Shown: positions 1-6,445 of the stretch, one piece after another | Layout: the number at the start of each line of letters is the position of its first letter | How positions within the stretch are numbered: the stretch's first letter is position 1 | Source: Baffinella frigidus | Lineage: Eukaryota; Cryptophyceae; Cryptomonadales; Baffinellaceae | Assembly (NCBI GenBank): GCA_026770585.1 | Contig: MU646887.1 | Span: 18,825-31,835, forward strand | Direction of reading: 5' to 3' | DNA length: 13,011 nt | Translations under genes and position numbers: made by a program | The notes under the pieces: generated by a model | The model's input: the letters and a program-made list of their open reading frames with translations, nothing else | Told to the model about the DNA's origin: nothing | The model's database searches: none

Positions 1-105
1 CGGGTTGCGGGTTTCGGGTTTCCGGGTTTCGGGTTTCGGGTTTCCGGGTTTCGGGTTGCGGGTTTCGGGTTTCCGGGTTTCGGGTTTCGGGTTTCGGGTT
101 GAGGG
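1..105 (+). repeat. Degenerate telomere-like array, GGGTTTC type
   Basis: Tandem GGGTTTC / GGGTTTCC / GGGTTGC units with the G-rich strand on plus. This is a variant of the TTTAGGG heptamer in which A is replaced by C. The open frame through it is only a product of the repeat and is not a gene. Confidence 0.9.
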
Positions 106-145
106 GCTGCCTGGCTGTTCTCCGCGCACGGGAGCTCCGCCGCAG

Positions 146-235
146 GCTCGGGGTGCAACTGCCAGTGCAGCCTCTGGTCAACTTAAAGCATGGTTGAACG
201 CCAAAAGTGGCGGTCCCGAGGGAGCTACCCCCTGA
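146..235 (+). CDS. Possible last exon of an upstream gene (unrecognised)
   Basis: After a CGCAG acceptor-like site, a 29-codon frame ends in TGA. It reads ARGATASAASGQ, then LKAWLNAKSGGPEGATP. Composition looks protein-like and unlike the neighbouring repeat, but no family is recognised. The frame is open upstream only because the GGGTTTC array lacks stops in it. It could be chance. Confidence 0.25.
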   Translation, partial: ARGATASAASGQLKAWLNAKSGGPEGATP

Positions 236-267
236 TGCAGTCTGGCGTGGTGATGGACACTAGATTA

Positions 268-429
268 ATAGGGCAACGTCCTGAAAATCGGGTAGTCAGG
301 CCTCCGGTATTGCCCACGGCCGTAGGGTCTCTAGGACCTAATATTTCATAGGACCCTCCGTAGGCCCCTACGGCCTACCGTAGGCAATACCGTAGGCTCA
401 ACCACCCGGTTTGCAGGACGTTAGCCTAT
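268..429. mobile_element. Foldback element, family F copy 1
   Basis: Long imperfect inverted repeat. The left arm (268 onward, ACGTCCTG, CGGGTAGT, CGGTATTGCC) is matched in reverse complement by the right arm (GGCAATACCG, ACCACCCGG, CAGGACGTTAG, ending 429). The centre is made of CCTACGG / CCGTAGG palindromes. A second full copy lies at 7750-7912 and half copies at about 937-1021 and 1586-1700. There is no coding capacity, so it is MITE-like. Bases 430-503 hold nothing recognised apart from a short CCCTCAA patch at about 463-485. Confidence 0.8.
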
Positions 430-503
430 GAAACTGTCTCGCGCAAGAACATGCGTATCCCTGAACCCTCAACCCTCAACCCTTACAAACGAGGGTTCAT
501 AAC

Positions 504-559
504 CTGCTTGTGGGCTCCTCAGGGGTGAGGCGAAAGAGGAGCTGCTTCACCTCCCTCTC
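504..559 (-). CDS. Exon fragment of an unrecognised minus-strand gene
   Basis: Read on the minus strand, 559 to 504 encodes EREVKQLLFRLTPEEPTS and ends at an AGCAG|GTTATG donor-like site. The charged, helix-like composition looks like real protein. The 5' side is cut by the MITE at 564-724, so the acceptor is not visible. Beyond that MITE, in the same orientation, lie the copies of the LFLNEQ exon (728-763 and further right). It probably belongs to the same gene, downstream of that exon. The function is not recognised, and it may be a pseudogene. Confidence 0.45.
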
Positions 560-563
560 GGGC

Positions 564-724
564 CCACACAGCGGACTTCGAGGGGATTTTGAATAACCCC
601 TAAGCGATGAGACCTAGGACCCTACAGTAGGCACCCCGTAGGGGCAAAGGGGGGTTCCTACGGATACGGTAACGGAAAAGTGGCCCGATTTGGCCCAAAA
701 ATCCCTTCGAAGCCCTCTGGGTGG
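564..724. mobile_element. MITE family B, copy 1
   Basis: A 161-bp element with terminal inverted repeats: left CCACACAGCGGACTTCGA, and right end reading CCACCCAGAGGGCTTCGA in reverse complement. The interior has CCGTAGGAACC and TTTCCGTTACC motifs shared with 1022-1183, 12343-12470 and 12668-12721. It separates two minus-strand exon fragments. Confidence 0.8.
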
Positions 725-727
725 AGC

Positions 728-763
728 CTGCTCGTTGAGAAAGAGGAGGATCCGGGCACCGCG
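728..763 (-). pseudogene. Partial copy of the LFLNEQ exon (copy 1)
   Basis: The minus strand reads RGARILLFLNEQ, matching the exon at 1717-1761 (RGARVRLYLNEQ). The first codons are missing because foldback K starts at 764. The donor position reads GC (CGAGCAG|GCTC) rather than GT, so it is probably not spliced normally. Confidence 0.6.
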
Positions 764-889
764 CTAGAAGTCGTTTTCCTAAAGTCAATTTCCTTACAAA
801 AATCCGCCAACGTATTCCTTACTCTACGCACAAGTTGACGTAAGTTGACGGATTTGTAGGGGAATTGACTTGAGGAAAACGACTTCTAG
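764..889. mobile_element. Foldback element K
   Basis: A 126-bp near-symmetric inverted repeat. Both ends start CTAGAAGTCGTTTTCCT, followed by AAGTCAATT and then ACAAATCCG with few mismatches over about 50 bp. The first 12-13 bases of the end also follow the exon copy at 1578-1590, suggesting a solo remnant there. The AGTTGACGGATTTGTA motif recurs in family H (9172-9317). Confidence 0.8.
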
Positions 890-910
890 ATAGGTTTACT
901 TGAGATGAAC

Positions 911-927
911 CTGCTCGTTGAGAAAGA
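911..927 (-). pseudogene. Short remnant of the LFLNEQ exon (copy 2)
   Basis: Only the last six codons (minus: TCTTTCTCAACGAGCAG) remain, followed by an intact-looking GTTC donor. The 5' side is broken and runs into unrelated sequence and a half copy of family F. Confidence 0.5.
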
Positions 928-936
928 TGCATTTTG

Positions 937-1021
937 TTTCGTAGGTGCCCCCCTAGGCCCCTACAGCCTACCGTAGTGAATACCGTAGGCCTGAATACCC
1001 GGGGTTTAGTCCGGTACCCTA
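937..1021. mobile_element. Half copy of foldback family F
   Basis: Matches the right arm of the element at 7750-7912 (CCCCCCTAGGCCCCTAC, CCTACCGTAGT, GAATACCGTAGGCC, CCGGTACCCTA). No left arm is present. It abuts the MITE starting at 1022. Confidence 0.7.
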
Positions 1022-1183
1022 CCACACAGCGGGCTTCGAGGGAATATTCGGTCACTCAGTGCCCGAGTTTCCGTTACCTTATCCGTAGGAATCCCCCCAT
1101 GCCCCTACGGGTTGCCTACCGTAGGGTCGTAGGTCTTATCGCTTAAGGGTGATTCAAAAATCCCTTCGTAGCCCTCTGTGTGG
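1022..1183. mobile_element. MITE family B, copy 2
   Basis: A 162-bp element with terminal inverted repeats CCACACAGCGGGCTTCGA and (reverse complement of the right end) CCACACAGAGGGCTACGA. The interior is inverted relative to copy 1. The open frame at 934-1146 is not coding. Confidence 0.8.
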
Positions 1184-1187
1184 TGAC

Positions 1188-1380
1188 CAGCTCGTTGAGA
1201 AAGAGGCGGATCTCATCCGGACGAGTATTTATGATAAATACGCCACGGCAACGAAAATCACTACACAAATGTTTTAAAAACTACTAGTATGATCGATTTG
1301 TGTAGTAAATTTCGTTGCCTTTGCGTATTTATCACAAATACTCGCCGCGATGAGATCCGGGCGCCGCGTACGCCGCACTC
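1188..1380 (-). pseudogene. LFLNEQ exon copy 3, split by a 141-bp element
   Basis: The exon copy is in two parts, 1380-1358 and 1212-1188 on minus, plus a duplicated GATC. Together they read CGVRGARIRLFLNE and then CTG in place of the final CAG. An AG precedes TGCGGC, as in the 1717-1761 exon. The interruption is element J1, so this exon copy existed before the insertion. Confidence 0.75.
1213..1353. mobile_element. Foldback element J1 with GATC target duplication
   Basis: A 141-bp inverted repeat: TCATC..GACGAGTATTTATGATAAATACG on the left and its near reverse complement on the right. The core GGCAACGAAA..TACTACACAAAT faces ATTTGTGTAGTAAATTTCGTTGCC. It is flanked by GATC on both sides (1209-1212 and 1354-1357). 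The uninterrupted exon copies at 728, 1542 and 1717 have this site once (GATC or GGTC), which defines both the boundaries and a 4-bp duplication. Confidence 0.9.
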
Positions 1381-1383
1381 TGG

Positions 1384-1497
1384 TTTCAATTTGAAACCTT
1401 AGGAATCAATGAAAATTACTACACTCACGCTTTAATATTACTAATAAAGGTGATCCTGTGTAGTAACTTTCATTGCCCAGAAGTTTTGAATCAAAAC
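1384..1497. mobile_element. Foldback element J2
   Basis: The core CAATGAAAATTACTACAC is inverted against GTGTAGTAACTTTCATTG, as in J1. It is flanked by two short unlike palindromes: GGTTTCAATTTGAAACC at the left and GTTTTGAATCAAAAC at the right. Outer boundaries are uncertain. Confidence 0.65.
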
Positions 1498-1541
1498 CGT
1501 TTGCATATGAGTTGTGTGTGCTTCGAGAGTGAGGGATGCAA

Positions 1542-1577
1542 CTGCTCGTTGAGAAAGAGGCGGATCCGGGCACCGCG
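1542..1577 (-). pseudogene. Partial LFLNEQ exon (copy 4)
   Basis: The minus strand reads RGARIRLFLNEQ and then TTGC where the donor GT should be. At its 5' side the sequence continues as the end of foldback K (1578-1590), as in copy 1, and then family F. Copies 1 and 4 therefore descend from one exon already joined to K. Confidence 0.6.
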
Positions 1578-1585
1578 CTAGAAGT

Positions 1586-1700
1586 CGTTTCGTAGGAGCC
1601 CCCCTATGCCCGTACAGCCTACCGTAGTGAATACCGTCCTAACTACCCGGTTTCCGGCCTGACTACCCGGTTTTTCCGGCCCAACTACCCGGTTTTGAGC
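1586..1700. repeat. Family F fragment with a short tandem repeat
   Basis: The right arm of family F, followed by three tandem copies of about 22 bp containing ACTACCCGGTTTTCCGG. This is a local expansion of the arm motif that occurs once in other copies. Confidence 0.65.
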
Positions 1701-1716
1701 CCGTTGGCCTGTTGAC

Positions 1717-1761
1717 CTGCTCGTTGAGATAGAGGCGGACCCGGGCACCGCGTACGCCGCA
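1717..1761 (-). CDS. Exon of unrecognised minus-strand gene (LYLNEQ exon, best copy)
   Basis: Minus strand 1761-1717: CGVRGARVRLYLNEQ, 15 codons, preceded by AG (GTTGGAG|TGC) and followed by a GTCAAC donor. It is phase-compatible with the exon at 2187-2232, which ends in phase 0. Among the copies in this window, differences in this frame are synonymous (GGT/GGC) or mostly conservative (V/I, Y/F, one R/L). This supports the frame. An alternative acceptor (GCAG at 1769-1772) would add seven bases. The function is not recognised. Confidence 0.5.
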
Positions 1762-1778
1762 CTCCAACCTGCATTCGG

Positions 1779-2135
1779 GTGTAGGGGTTGGTTAGGGTTT
1801 GGGGGTTGGGGTTTAGGGTTTAGGAATTGGGGTTTAGGGTTTTGGGATTAGGGTTCAGGGTTGGGGGTTGGGGTTTGGGAGTTAGGGTTTGTGGTTTGTG
1901 GTTTGGGGTTTGGGGTTTGGGGGTCGGGGTTGGGGGTTCGGGGATTAGGGTTGAGGGGGTTGGGGTTTGGGGTTTCGGGTTCAGGGTTTGGGGTTTGGGG
2001 GTTAGGGTTGAGGGTTTAGGGTTTGGGGTTTAGGGTTGAGGGTTGAGGGTTTGGGGTTTAGGGATTAGGGTTTGGGTGTTGGGGTTTAGGGTTTCGAGAT
2101 TAGGGTTTAGGATTTACGGTTTGCGGTTTTGGGTT
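1779..2135 (+). repeat. Degenerate telomere-like array, GGGTTTAG/GGGTTTGG type
   Basis: About 350 bp of GGGTT(T/A/G)(A/G)G units, G-rich on plus. It lies between two minus-strand exons, where it would be intronic with CCCTAAA/CCCCAAA on the sense strand. The open frame at 1827-2033 is a repeat artefact. Confidence 0.9.
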
Positions 2136-2186
2136 CGGGGTTGACCGGCATCTGACGCGCAACTCAAAGTGCAAAGGCGCGACAAC

Positions 2187-2232
2187 CTCGCCGTCAGACG
2201 GTGAGAGGATCTCCGAGAAGCGCGCACACGCC
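2187..2232 (-). CDS. Exon of unrecognised minus-strand gene (FSEILSPSDGE exon)
   Basis: Minus strand 2232-2187 reads ACARFSEILSPSDGE. It has a GTGAGCAG acceptor before it and a GAG|GTTGTC donor after it. A second copy lies at 2532-2564. Comparing the two in this frame, four differences are silent (F, S, S, E codons) and the next two codons change only V to I. That pattern is strong evidence that the frame is, or was, translated. I do not recognise the family. The VVAP residues after the donor could instead be coding if there is no intron. Confidence 0.6.
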
Positions 2233-2269
2233 CTGCTCACACGCACCCCATCATCTGAGAAAAAGCGAC

Positions 2270-2397
2270 CTTGCCCGCAGCCTTGGAGCCCTTTTTCCCT
2301 GAGGCGGGCCCATCCTGGACCCGGTCCTCACACAGCATCGTTCACGGGAACATCCTTGCAGTTAAGCACGTCTTTCTGGTACTTTTCAAACACGGTA
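2270..2397 (-). CDS. Exon(s) of unrecognised minus-strand gene, with a frame break
   Basis: Minus strand from a CTACTAG acceptor-like site: TVFEKYQKDVLNCKDVPVND, then AV and a stop. From about 2330 the next frame continues as EDRVQDGPASGKKGSKAAGK to an AAG|GTCGCT donor-like site. Both halves look like protein, the second basic and Gly/Ala-rich. A one-base frameshift near 2330 (pseudogene or sequence error) would join them. Alternatively a GTGAGG donor at 2331 ends the first exon. The family is not recognised. Confidence 0.45.
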
Positions 2398-2531
2398 CTA
2401 GTAGTTGTTGGTTTTTAAACACGGAACTGGTGAAGCACAAGTTTACACTTGTAAACCTATTTAATTTCTAAATTTGTACGACAAAATTTGTACCCGGAAG
2501 TTCTAAATCCCGCGATAATTCCCGCGATAAT
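2398..2531. other. Spacer with small repeats
   Basis: Contains a hairpin GTTTACA-CT-TGTAAAC (2441-2456) and a 12-bp tandem pair CGCGATAATTCC (about 2510-2531). No coding signal is seen. Confidence 0.4.
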
Positions 2532-2564
2532 TTCGCCGTCGGACGGCGAGAGGATCTCCGAAAA
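2532..2564 (-). pseudogene. Truncated second copy of the FSEIL exon
   Basis: The minus strand reads FSEILSPSDGE, then IIAG. At its 5' end the copy is joined directly to CCCTAAACAATAAACCC, so telomere-type repeat replaces the first codons and acceptor. The donor base is changed (GAA|ATT). This is probably a dead exon copy. Confidence 0.65.
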
Positions 2565-2566
2565 GG

Positions 2567-2852
2567 GTTTATTGTTTAGGGTGTAGGGTTCAGGGTTCAG
2601 GGTTTAGGGTTTAGGGTTTAGGGTTTAGGGTTTAGGGTTTAGGGTTTAGGGTTTAGGTTTTAGGTTTTAGGGTTTAGGGTTTTTGGTTTAGGGTTTAGGG
2701 TTTTTGGTTTAGGGTTTAGGGTTTGGGGTTTTGGGTTTGGGGTTTAGGGTTCAGGGGTTTTCGGGCTTAGAGTTTAGGGTTCAGGGTTTAGGGTTCAGGA
2801 TGTAAGGCTAAGGGGTCAGGTTTTAGGGTTTGGGGTTGAGGGTTAAGGGTTT
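2567..2852 (+). repeat. Telomere-like array with a perfect TTTAGGG core
   Basis: About 285 bp, G-rich on plus. It has roughly eight uninterrupted TTTAGGG units at about 2599-2656, flanked by degenerate TTTGGGG/TTCAGGG variants. It is interstitial, with unique sequence on both sides. Confidence 0.95.
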
Positions 2853-2940
2853 ATCAAAAGCAAACCAGCTACGTATCAGGCCTGCGCAATAACAAACCTC
2901 GCGGGATCTTCATTTCGAGCCCCCTTTGGACGCATTAAGA

Positions 2941-3096
2941 TTATCCGGGGAAACCTTTTTTCTTTCATTTGATGGCAATGAAATTTGCTTAATATTACTA
3001 GTAAGAACGAATTGATTTTAATATTACTAGAAAGAACGAATTGTGTAGTAATTTGTATTGCCATCAAATGAAAGAAAAACAGGTTTCCCCGGATAA
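2941..3096. mobile_element. Foldback element J3
   Basis: A 156-bp inverted repeat. Both ends are TTATCCGGGGAAACC followed by TTTCTTTCATTTGATGGCAAT. The interior has AATATTACTAG duplicated and the ATTGTGTAGTAATTT core of family J. It is embedded in the 2876-3250 minus-strand open frame, which I do not support as a gene. 2853-2940 and 3097-3219 hold nothing recognised. Confidence 0.8.
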
Positions 3097-3219
3097 AATT
3101 GCAAGGTTCGACGTCACCACGCCAGGTCATGAAGTGGAAATTTTCGAACGCAACGTTTCGCGCTGAAAGTGTTTCGTGGTAGACGTGAATCATTATACCG
3201 GTGACAAAGGGCTCCAATT

Positions 3220-3360
3220 GAATTTCGGAACAAGACAGAATCTGTCCCACTATCTTAGGCTCCCAACGCGGAAGGTATGGGTGTATATGCTATTTTAGGC
3301 ATCATGCTATCTTACGCCATTTCATCAGGACAGATTCTGGTATGGTCCGAGATGAAATTC
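3220..3360. mobile_element. Foldback element P
   Basis: Inverted arms: GAATTTCGGA..CAGAATCTGTCC (3220-3250) against GGACAGATTCTGG..TCCGAGATGAAATTC (3328-3360). The interior contains two TGCTATNTTAGGC-like units. No coding is seen. Confidence 0.6.
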
Positions 3361-3391
3361 CTAGACGTTGGTGTGTTCCCCGGGTGAGAAT

Positions 3392-3457
3392 CAACTTTAG
3401 TCGTAGATGGTGTACGATGGTGTAGTAAAATGAAATTCTCACTGCATAAGCTGTCGT
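3392..3457. mobile_element. Small foldback J4
   Basis: GTGAGAAT and ATTCTCAC ends enclose GATGGTGTAGTAAAATGAAA, a version of the family J core. It is short and diverged. Confidence 0.5.
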
Positions 3458-3481
3458 GGTAAGTTCAATAAAGTCTCTTTC

Positions 3482-3670
3482 CCACCAACCCGCACGGCCT
3501 GGGCCAATCGATGATTGTTGGAGCCATTTTGCCCCTGGAGGCCGCCGGATTGCGGCGTCGGTTATTTAAAAACTCCCGAATCTTGATCACAGCAGGGGTT
3601 TTGGAGTTTTAAAACTTTTTGGCACAAAAGTCGAAAATCGACGGTTTGCCCAGGCTGTGAGGTTTGGTGG
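3482..3670. mobile_element. MITE family G, copy 1
   Basis: Terminal inverted repeats CCACCAACCCGCACGGCCTGG (left) and, reversed, CCACCAAACCTCACAGCCTGG (right, ending 3670). CAAATCG/CGATTT-type motifs lie inside both ends. It is related to 4355-4496, 4651-4736 and 8407-8532. Confidence 0.75.
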
Positions 3671-3696
3671 TCATCGGCCTGCTCAGAAGCAGACTA

Positions 3697-3917
3697 GCCA
3701 CGTCCACCAGCAACCCGTAGCAGCGTATAACCGGGTCGGGTACTGTAGTAAATTTCAGCTAAACCGCACATATCTGGCCGTATCTCCCGTCAGAAATTCC
3801 GAGGCTCCTAGGGCCTCCTACCGTAGGGTCCACACGAATATACCAAAAAAAATAATCGTTTCCGGATTCTTGAAAGGATCCGGTAAAAGCTTCTACTGGT
3901 TGCTGGTGGGCGTCGGC
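3697..3917. mobile_element. Foldback element L
   Basis: GCCACGTCCACCAGCAACCCGTAG at the left is inverted against CTACTGGTTGCTGGTGGGCGTCGGC at the right. The interior has a TGTAGTAAATTTC core motif, a CCTACCGTAGGG motif and a CCGGAT/ATCCGG hairpin. No coding is seen. Confidence 0.6.
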
Positions 3918-3940
3918 CGATCGGCCCCAGAGCACCGAGC

Positions 3941-4089
3941 TTATCCGGGGACATGTTTAATTGAAAAGGAAATGGATCCCTATGTGTTCATAGGAGTTGG
4001 AAGAAGTTTAATTAGGGCCCTAAGTAAATTTAGGGCAGAATCCGGTGTGATAGTCCATTTTCTTTTAAATTAAACATGTTCCTGGATGA
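3941..4089. mobile_element. Foldback element M
   Basis: TTATCCGGGGACATGTTTAATT is inverted against AATTAAACATGTTCCTGGATGA, with the pairing extending inward over about 40 bp (AAATGGA/TCCATTT). Its outer TTATCCGGGG matches the ends of J3. Confidence 0.7.
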
Positions 4090-4354
4090 GGTTGCAGGGC
4101 ACACGCGGTTTTGGGGTTATAGTTTCGTGTTTATTTTTTCGTGTTTAGTGTTCGTGTTGAGTGTTGAGTGTTTAGTCGCATGAAATCCCCACACCCAACA
4201 CCCCAGCTCCTGTAGAGAGAGAATTTATTGATTACAAGACCAGCATGACCACATTCTAAGACCCCCTGCAAGGGATTTGGTACTGCACGGATCTATAGTT
4301 CTCTCACACACCACACGGTGTTGTTTAGTCGCATGAAATCCCCACACCCGACAC
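4090..4354. repeat. Direct-repeat region
   Basis: A 33-bp unit starting TTTAGTCGCATGAAATCCCC occurs at 4171-4203 and 4324-4356 with one mismatch. It encloses about 120 bp with no recognised content. Before it lie TTCGTGTTTAGTG/TTGAGTG variant repeats. It may be a duplicated flank or the termini of an unrecognised element. Confidence 0.6.
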
Positions 4355-4496
4355 CCACCAACCCTCCCGGTTGGACCAAATCATCGATTTCAGACTTGAG
4401 ATTTACCCTTGCAGAGAACCCCAGATCCGGGGTCTATGCAAGGGTAAATCAATGGTAAATCTACAATCTGTTTGGTCCAATCGTGAGGGCTGGTGG
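4355..4496. mobile_element. MITE family G, copy 2
   Basis: Ends CCACCAACCCTCCCGG..TTGGACCAAAT and (reverse complement) CCACCAGCCCTCACG..TTGGACCAAAC. The interior has a second inverted pair: TTTACCCTTGCA against TGCAAGGGTAAA around ATCCGGGGT. Confidence 0.8.
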
Positions 4497-4506
4497 ACCC
4501 CAGCAC

Positions 4507-4598
4507 CTGTCGTCGCCTCCGCCCGCTGCTGCTCCCGGGACGGCTTCGCCAGCAAGGGGTGCCCACAGCGCGCAAAGCACCACCGCCGCCAGCGCTAC
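4507..4598 (-). CDS. Possible exon with signal-peptide-like stretch (unrecognised)
   Basis: Minus strand 4598-4507 lies between a CACGCAG acceptor-like site and a GACAG|GTGCTGG donor. It encodes VALAAVVLCALWAPLAGEAV followed by an Ala/Gly-rich stretch and DDR. The hydrophobic run resembles a signal-peptide core ending in an AxA-like site (LAGEA). No ATG is in frame before the upstream stop, so an earlier exon would be needed. It lies between two family G elements, so captured host sequence is an alternative. Confidence 0.35.
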
Positions 4599-4650
4599 CT
4601 GCGTGATCAGGAGCGTCGCTTAGGCCCCTTCTTTTGCGTGTTCCCGAAAT

Positions 4651-4736
4651 TTGCAGCGGGGTCGGATCCGACCCCGCTGCAAGGTGATTTTGAGGTCTGA
4701 AAATCGACGATTTGGTCCGCCCGTGAGGGTTGGTGG
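4651..4736. mobile_element. Single-arm family G element ending in a 32-bp perfect palindrome
   Basis: The right part (GATTTGGTCCGCCCGTGAGGGTTGGTGG) matches the right ends of family G. Instead of a left arm there is a perfect 32-bp palindrome at 4651-4682, each half TTGCAGCGGGGTCGGA. Together with copy 2 it brackets the 4507-4598 segment. Confidence 0.65.
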
Positions 4737-5292
4737 GGTCCTGCCTTCCCCGTGGAGTTAGTTTTTGTGGGTAATTTGCGGAAGATCGTGTGTCTGGGAA
4801 AATAACCATGGGCAAATAACAGGAAGAATGACTGCGAGAAGGAAGAATGGCTGACAGACGGACGAATGACTGAGAGAAGGAACCTAGTTTCTCGACGCAA
4901 CCTATCAACCATTCTACTAGTTCCCGCGCCTCCTGAGTCTCCTCTCCACCGCGACAGCTGGGCTACATGCCAATGGCGAGTTGGTATCAAGCGACTGCTC
5001 ACCGGATAGCTGGAGCGTTGGGCGGAACTCGTTTGCCGCAACCTCGGTGCATGTGAGAGTTTGGGAGAGCGAGGCTTAGGCCCTTGGAAAACGCGATGGA
5101 GGCAGCGCGGGCTCGCTGGAGATGAGCGCGGAGGGGCCATTTTGGCTGGTGGCATGCGGGAAGATTCCAGGTGAATATCAGGGAAGATTCCGGTGGGTCG
5201 GGAATGAATAAATCCGGATCCCGATCGGGATCGACAGACAAAACCCGGGATCGACGTGAACTTTTGCGCGAAAGTTGACGATATCCAAGACG
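4737..5292 (+). promoter_or_regulatory. Upstream region of the FAD gene
   Basis: No supported gene. It contains GGAAGAATGRCTG-type tandem units (about 4821-4880), repeated GGGAAGATTCC motifs (5158-5190) and a 14-bp palindrome ATCCCGATCGGGAT (5218-5231). It should contain the promoter and 5' UTR of the gene at 5293, but no specific promoter element is identified. Confidence 0.4.
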
Positions 5293-5559
5293 ATGGCGAG
5301 GGCGACGGTCTGCGGGCTACTGTTGCCCCTCCTTCTCCCCCTCGCATCCGCGTTCATCGCCAGCGGGCCCGCATCCTCTTTCCTCCTCTCACGCCGCATT
5401 GCCGCCGTCAATGGCCTCGCACAGCCTGTCGGAGGCCGCCTGGGCTCTTCAGCTGGGATCCTCGGGCCTCGCCTCGCCTCCTCCCCACGCTCCCGCGCTG
5501 CGCCTCGCGGAGCTGCAGCGGGAGCTGTTTGCATCGATGATATGAAACGCATCGAGCAG
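5293..5559 (+). CDS. Exon 1: bipartite plastid-targeting presequence of FAD oxidoreductase
   Basis: ATG in a good context (ACGATGG). The first 20 residues are a signal peptide, MARATVCGLLLPLLLPLASA, and are followed by Phe at +1. The rest is a Ser/Arg/Ala-rich, acid-poor stretch to about residue 80, typical of a transit peptide. The ASA|F junction is the hallmark of import into complex red plastids through the ER. The exon ends at residue 89 (IEQ) with a CAG|GTTCGC donor in phase 0. Splicing to 6139 puts PVVIIGAGVAG directly after it. The open frame runs on to 5709, but those residues are not family-like. An in-frame TTG lies upstream at 5275; the ATG is preferred. Confidence 0.8.
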
Positions 5560-5957
5560 GTTCGCCCCTCGCGCCGCTTCCCCCAAACCCCAGCGAAGAG
5601 CGAAGGGGCCGTCGCGGCGAGACCGAGGCCAGAATCGCAATCCGATGTAGGGTCATGGGCGTGCCGCAGGCCTTTGACGCCGGACGGGGCACGTTGTGTG
5701 GCACGGTAGTTCTGAGAGATGGTGGCTTTCTTATTGAAGCAATTGATCCGCTCGACGCGTCATGGCGCAGAGACACGCATCGGAGCACAAACTCTCATGC
5801 AGCATGAGAGTGTGTGCCTCAACCCCCAACCCCACACCCGGGGGGCGGGGAGCCGAGGTGATTGTCTTGAGATTTGATGCCTGGGCCCTAAACCTTCAAC
5901 CCTCAACCCTCAACCCCAAACTCTGAACCCTAAACCCTGAACCCTACACCCTAAACC

Positions 5958-5989
<32 letters not shown>

Positions 5990-6138
5990 ACCCTAAACCC
6001 CAAACCCCAAACCCCAAACCCTAAACCCCAAACCCTAAACCCCAAACCACAACCCCCAACTCCCAAACCCCAAACCCTAAACCCCAAACCCCAAACCCTC
6101 AACCCGAAAACCCTAAACCCGAAAACCCGAAACCACAG
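5560..6138 (+). other. Intron 1, containing telomere-like array
   Basis: GT (5560) to ACCACAG (6138). It holds a hairpin ACTCTCATG-CAG-CATGAGAGT (5791-5811) and, from 5888 to 6128, CCCTCAA/CCCTAAA/CCCCAAA repeats that run up to about 10 bases from the acceptor. No other gene is seen. Confidence 0.75.
5888..6128 (-). repeat. Telomere-like array, C-rich strand on plus
   Basis: About 240 bp of CCCTAAA, CCCCAAA, CCCTCAA and finally CCCGAAAA units. The dominant variant changes along the array (CCCTCAA first, then CCCCAAA/CCCTAAA). The minus-strand open frame through it is an artefact. Confidence 0.95.
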
Positions 6139-6219
6139 CCGGTGGTGATTATCGGTGCGGGGGTTGCGGGGATGGCGTGTGCCCTTGAGCTCAAGGAACG
6201 CGCGATCCCCTTCGTCGTG
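6139..6219 (+). CDS. Exon 2: FAD-binding Rossmann motif
   Basis: 27 codons, residues 90-116: PVVIIGAGVAGMACALELKE, then RAIPFVV. This is a classical N-terminal beta-alpha-beta dinucleotide fold with GxGxxG (GAGVAG, residues 95-100), which binds the ADP part of FAD. The acceptor is CCACAG and the donor is GTG|GTACCC, both in phase 0. Exon 3 supplies the acidic residue at the end of the second strand (VEASD). The start of MITE D1 lies only 12 bp after the donor. Family: flavin-dependent amine oxidase / phytoene desaturase / protoporphyrinogen oxidase superfamily. The substrate cannot be told. Confidence 0.88.
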
Positions 6220-6231
6220 GTACCCCTCCCT

Positions 6232-6362
6232 CCACTTTGCAGCCACCGGGGGCTTCACGGATACAGTCCATCTAAACTTTTTGTACTAGCCATTTGCATT
6301 GGATTCTAACAGCGTTTCCCCCGGATATCCGGGGGAAAAGGAACTCGGTCGCTGCTCAGTGG
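6232..6362. mobile_element. MITE family D, copy 1
   Basis: A 131-bp element with ends CCACTTTGCAGC and (reverse complement) CCACTGAGCAGC. The interior motifs CTTCACGGATACAGTCCATCT and AAAAGGAACTCGG are shared with 9409-9547. The apex is a perfect 24-bp palindrome at 6315-6338 (TTTCCCCCGGAT and its complement). Confidence 0.85.
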
Positions 6363-6445
6363 GTGGCTATACGTCTGCGCCAATTAATCTAGCCTCAACC
6401 TGGGTTGATTTGACAGTGAATTCACTATCTCAGACGTGTAGCCAC
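6363..6445. mobile_element. Small foldback Q
   Basis: GTGGCTATACGTCTG (6363-6377) is inverted against CAGACGTGTAGCCAC (6431-6445) with one mismatch. The centre contains AGTGAATTCACT. It directly abuts MITE D1. Confidence 0.7.

Noticed and set aside
1827-2033. Open frames through the telomere-like arrays (also 5980-6258, 7010-7315, 11511-11771)
   Set aside because: Heptamer repeats lacking stops create open frames in several phases at once; the peptides are simple repeats.
2567-2852. A chromosome end
   Set aside because: Although the TTTAGGG core is perfect, unique sequence and genes continue on both sides; it is interstitial.
2876-3250. 124-residue minus-strand open frame
   Set aside because: A third or more of it is foldback element J3 and part of P; no recognised family.
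4651-4682. Transcription terminator hairpin
   Set aside because: No bacterial context and no T-tract; the palindrome belongs to a family G element.
5408-5788. Minus-strand open frames opposite exon 1
   Set aside because: High GC content causes them; the plus strand has the ATG, signal peptide and splice logic.
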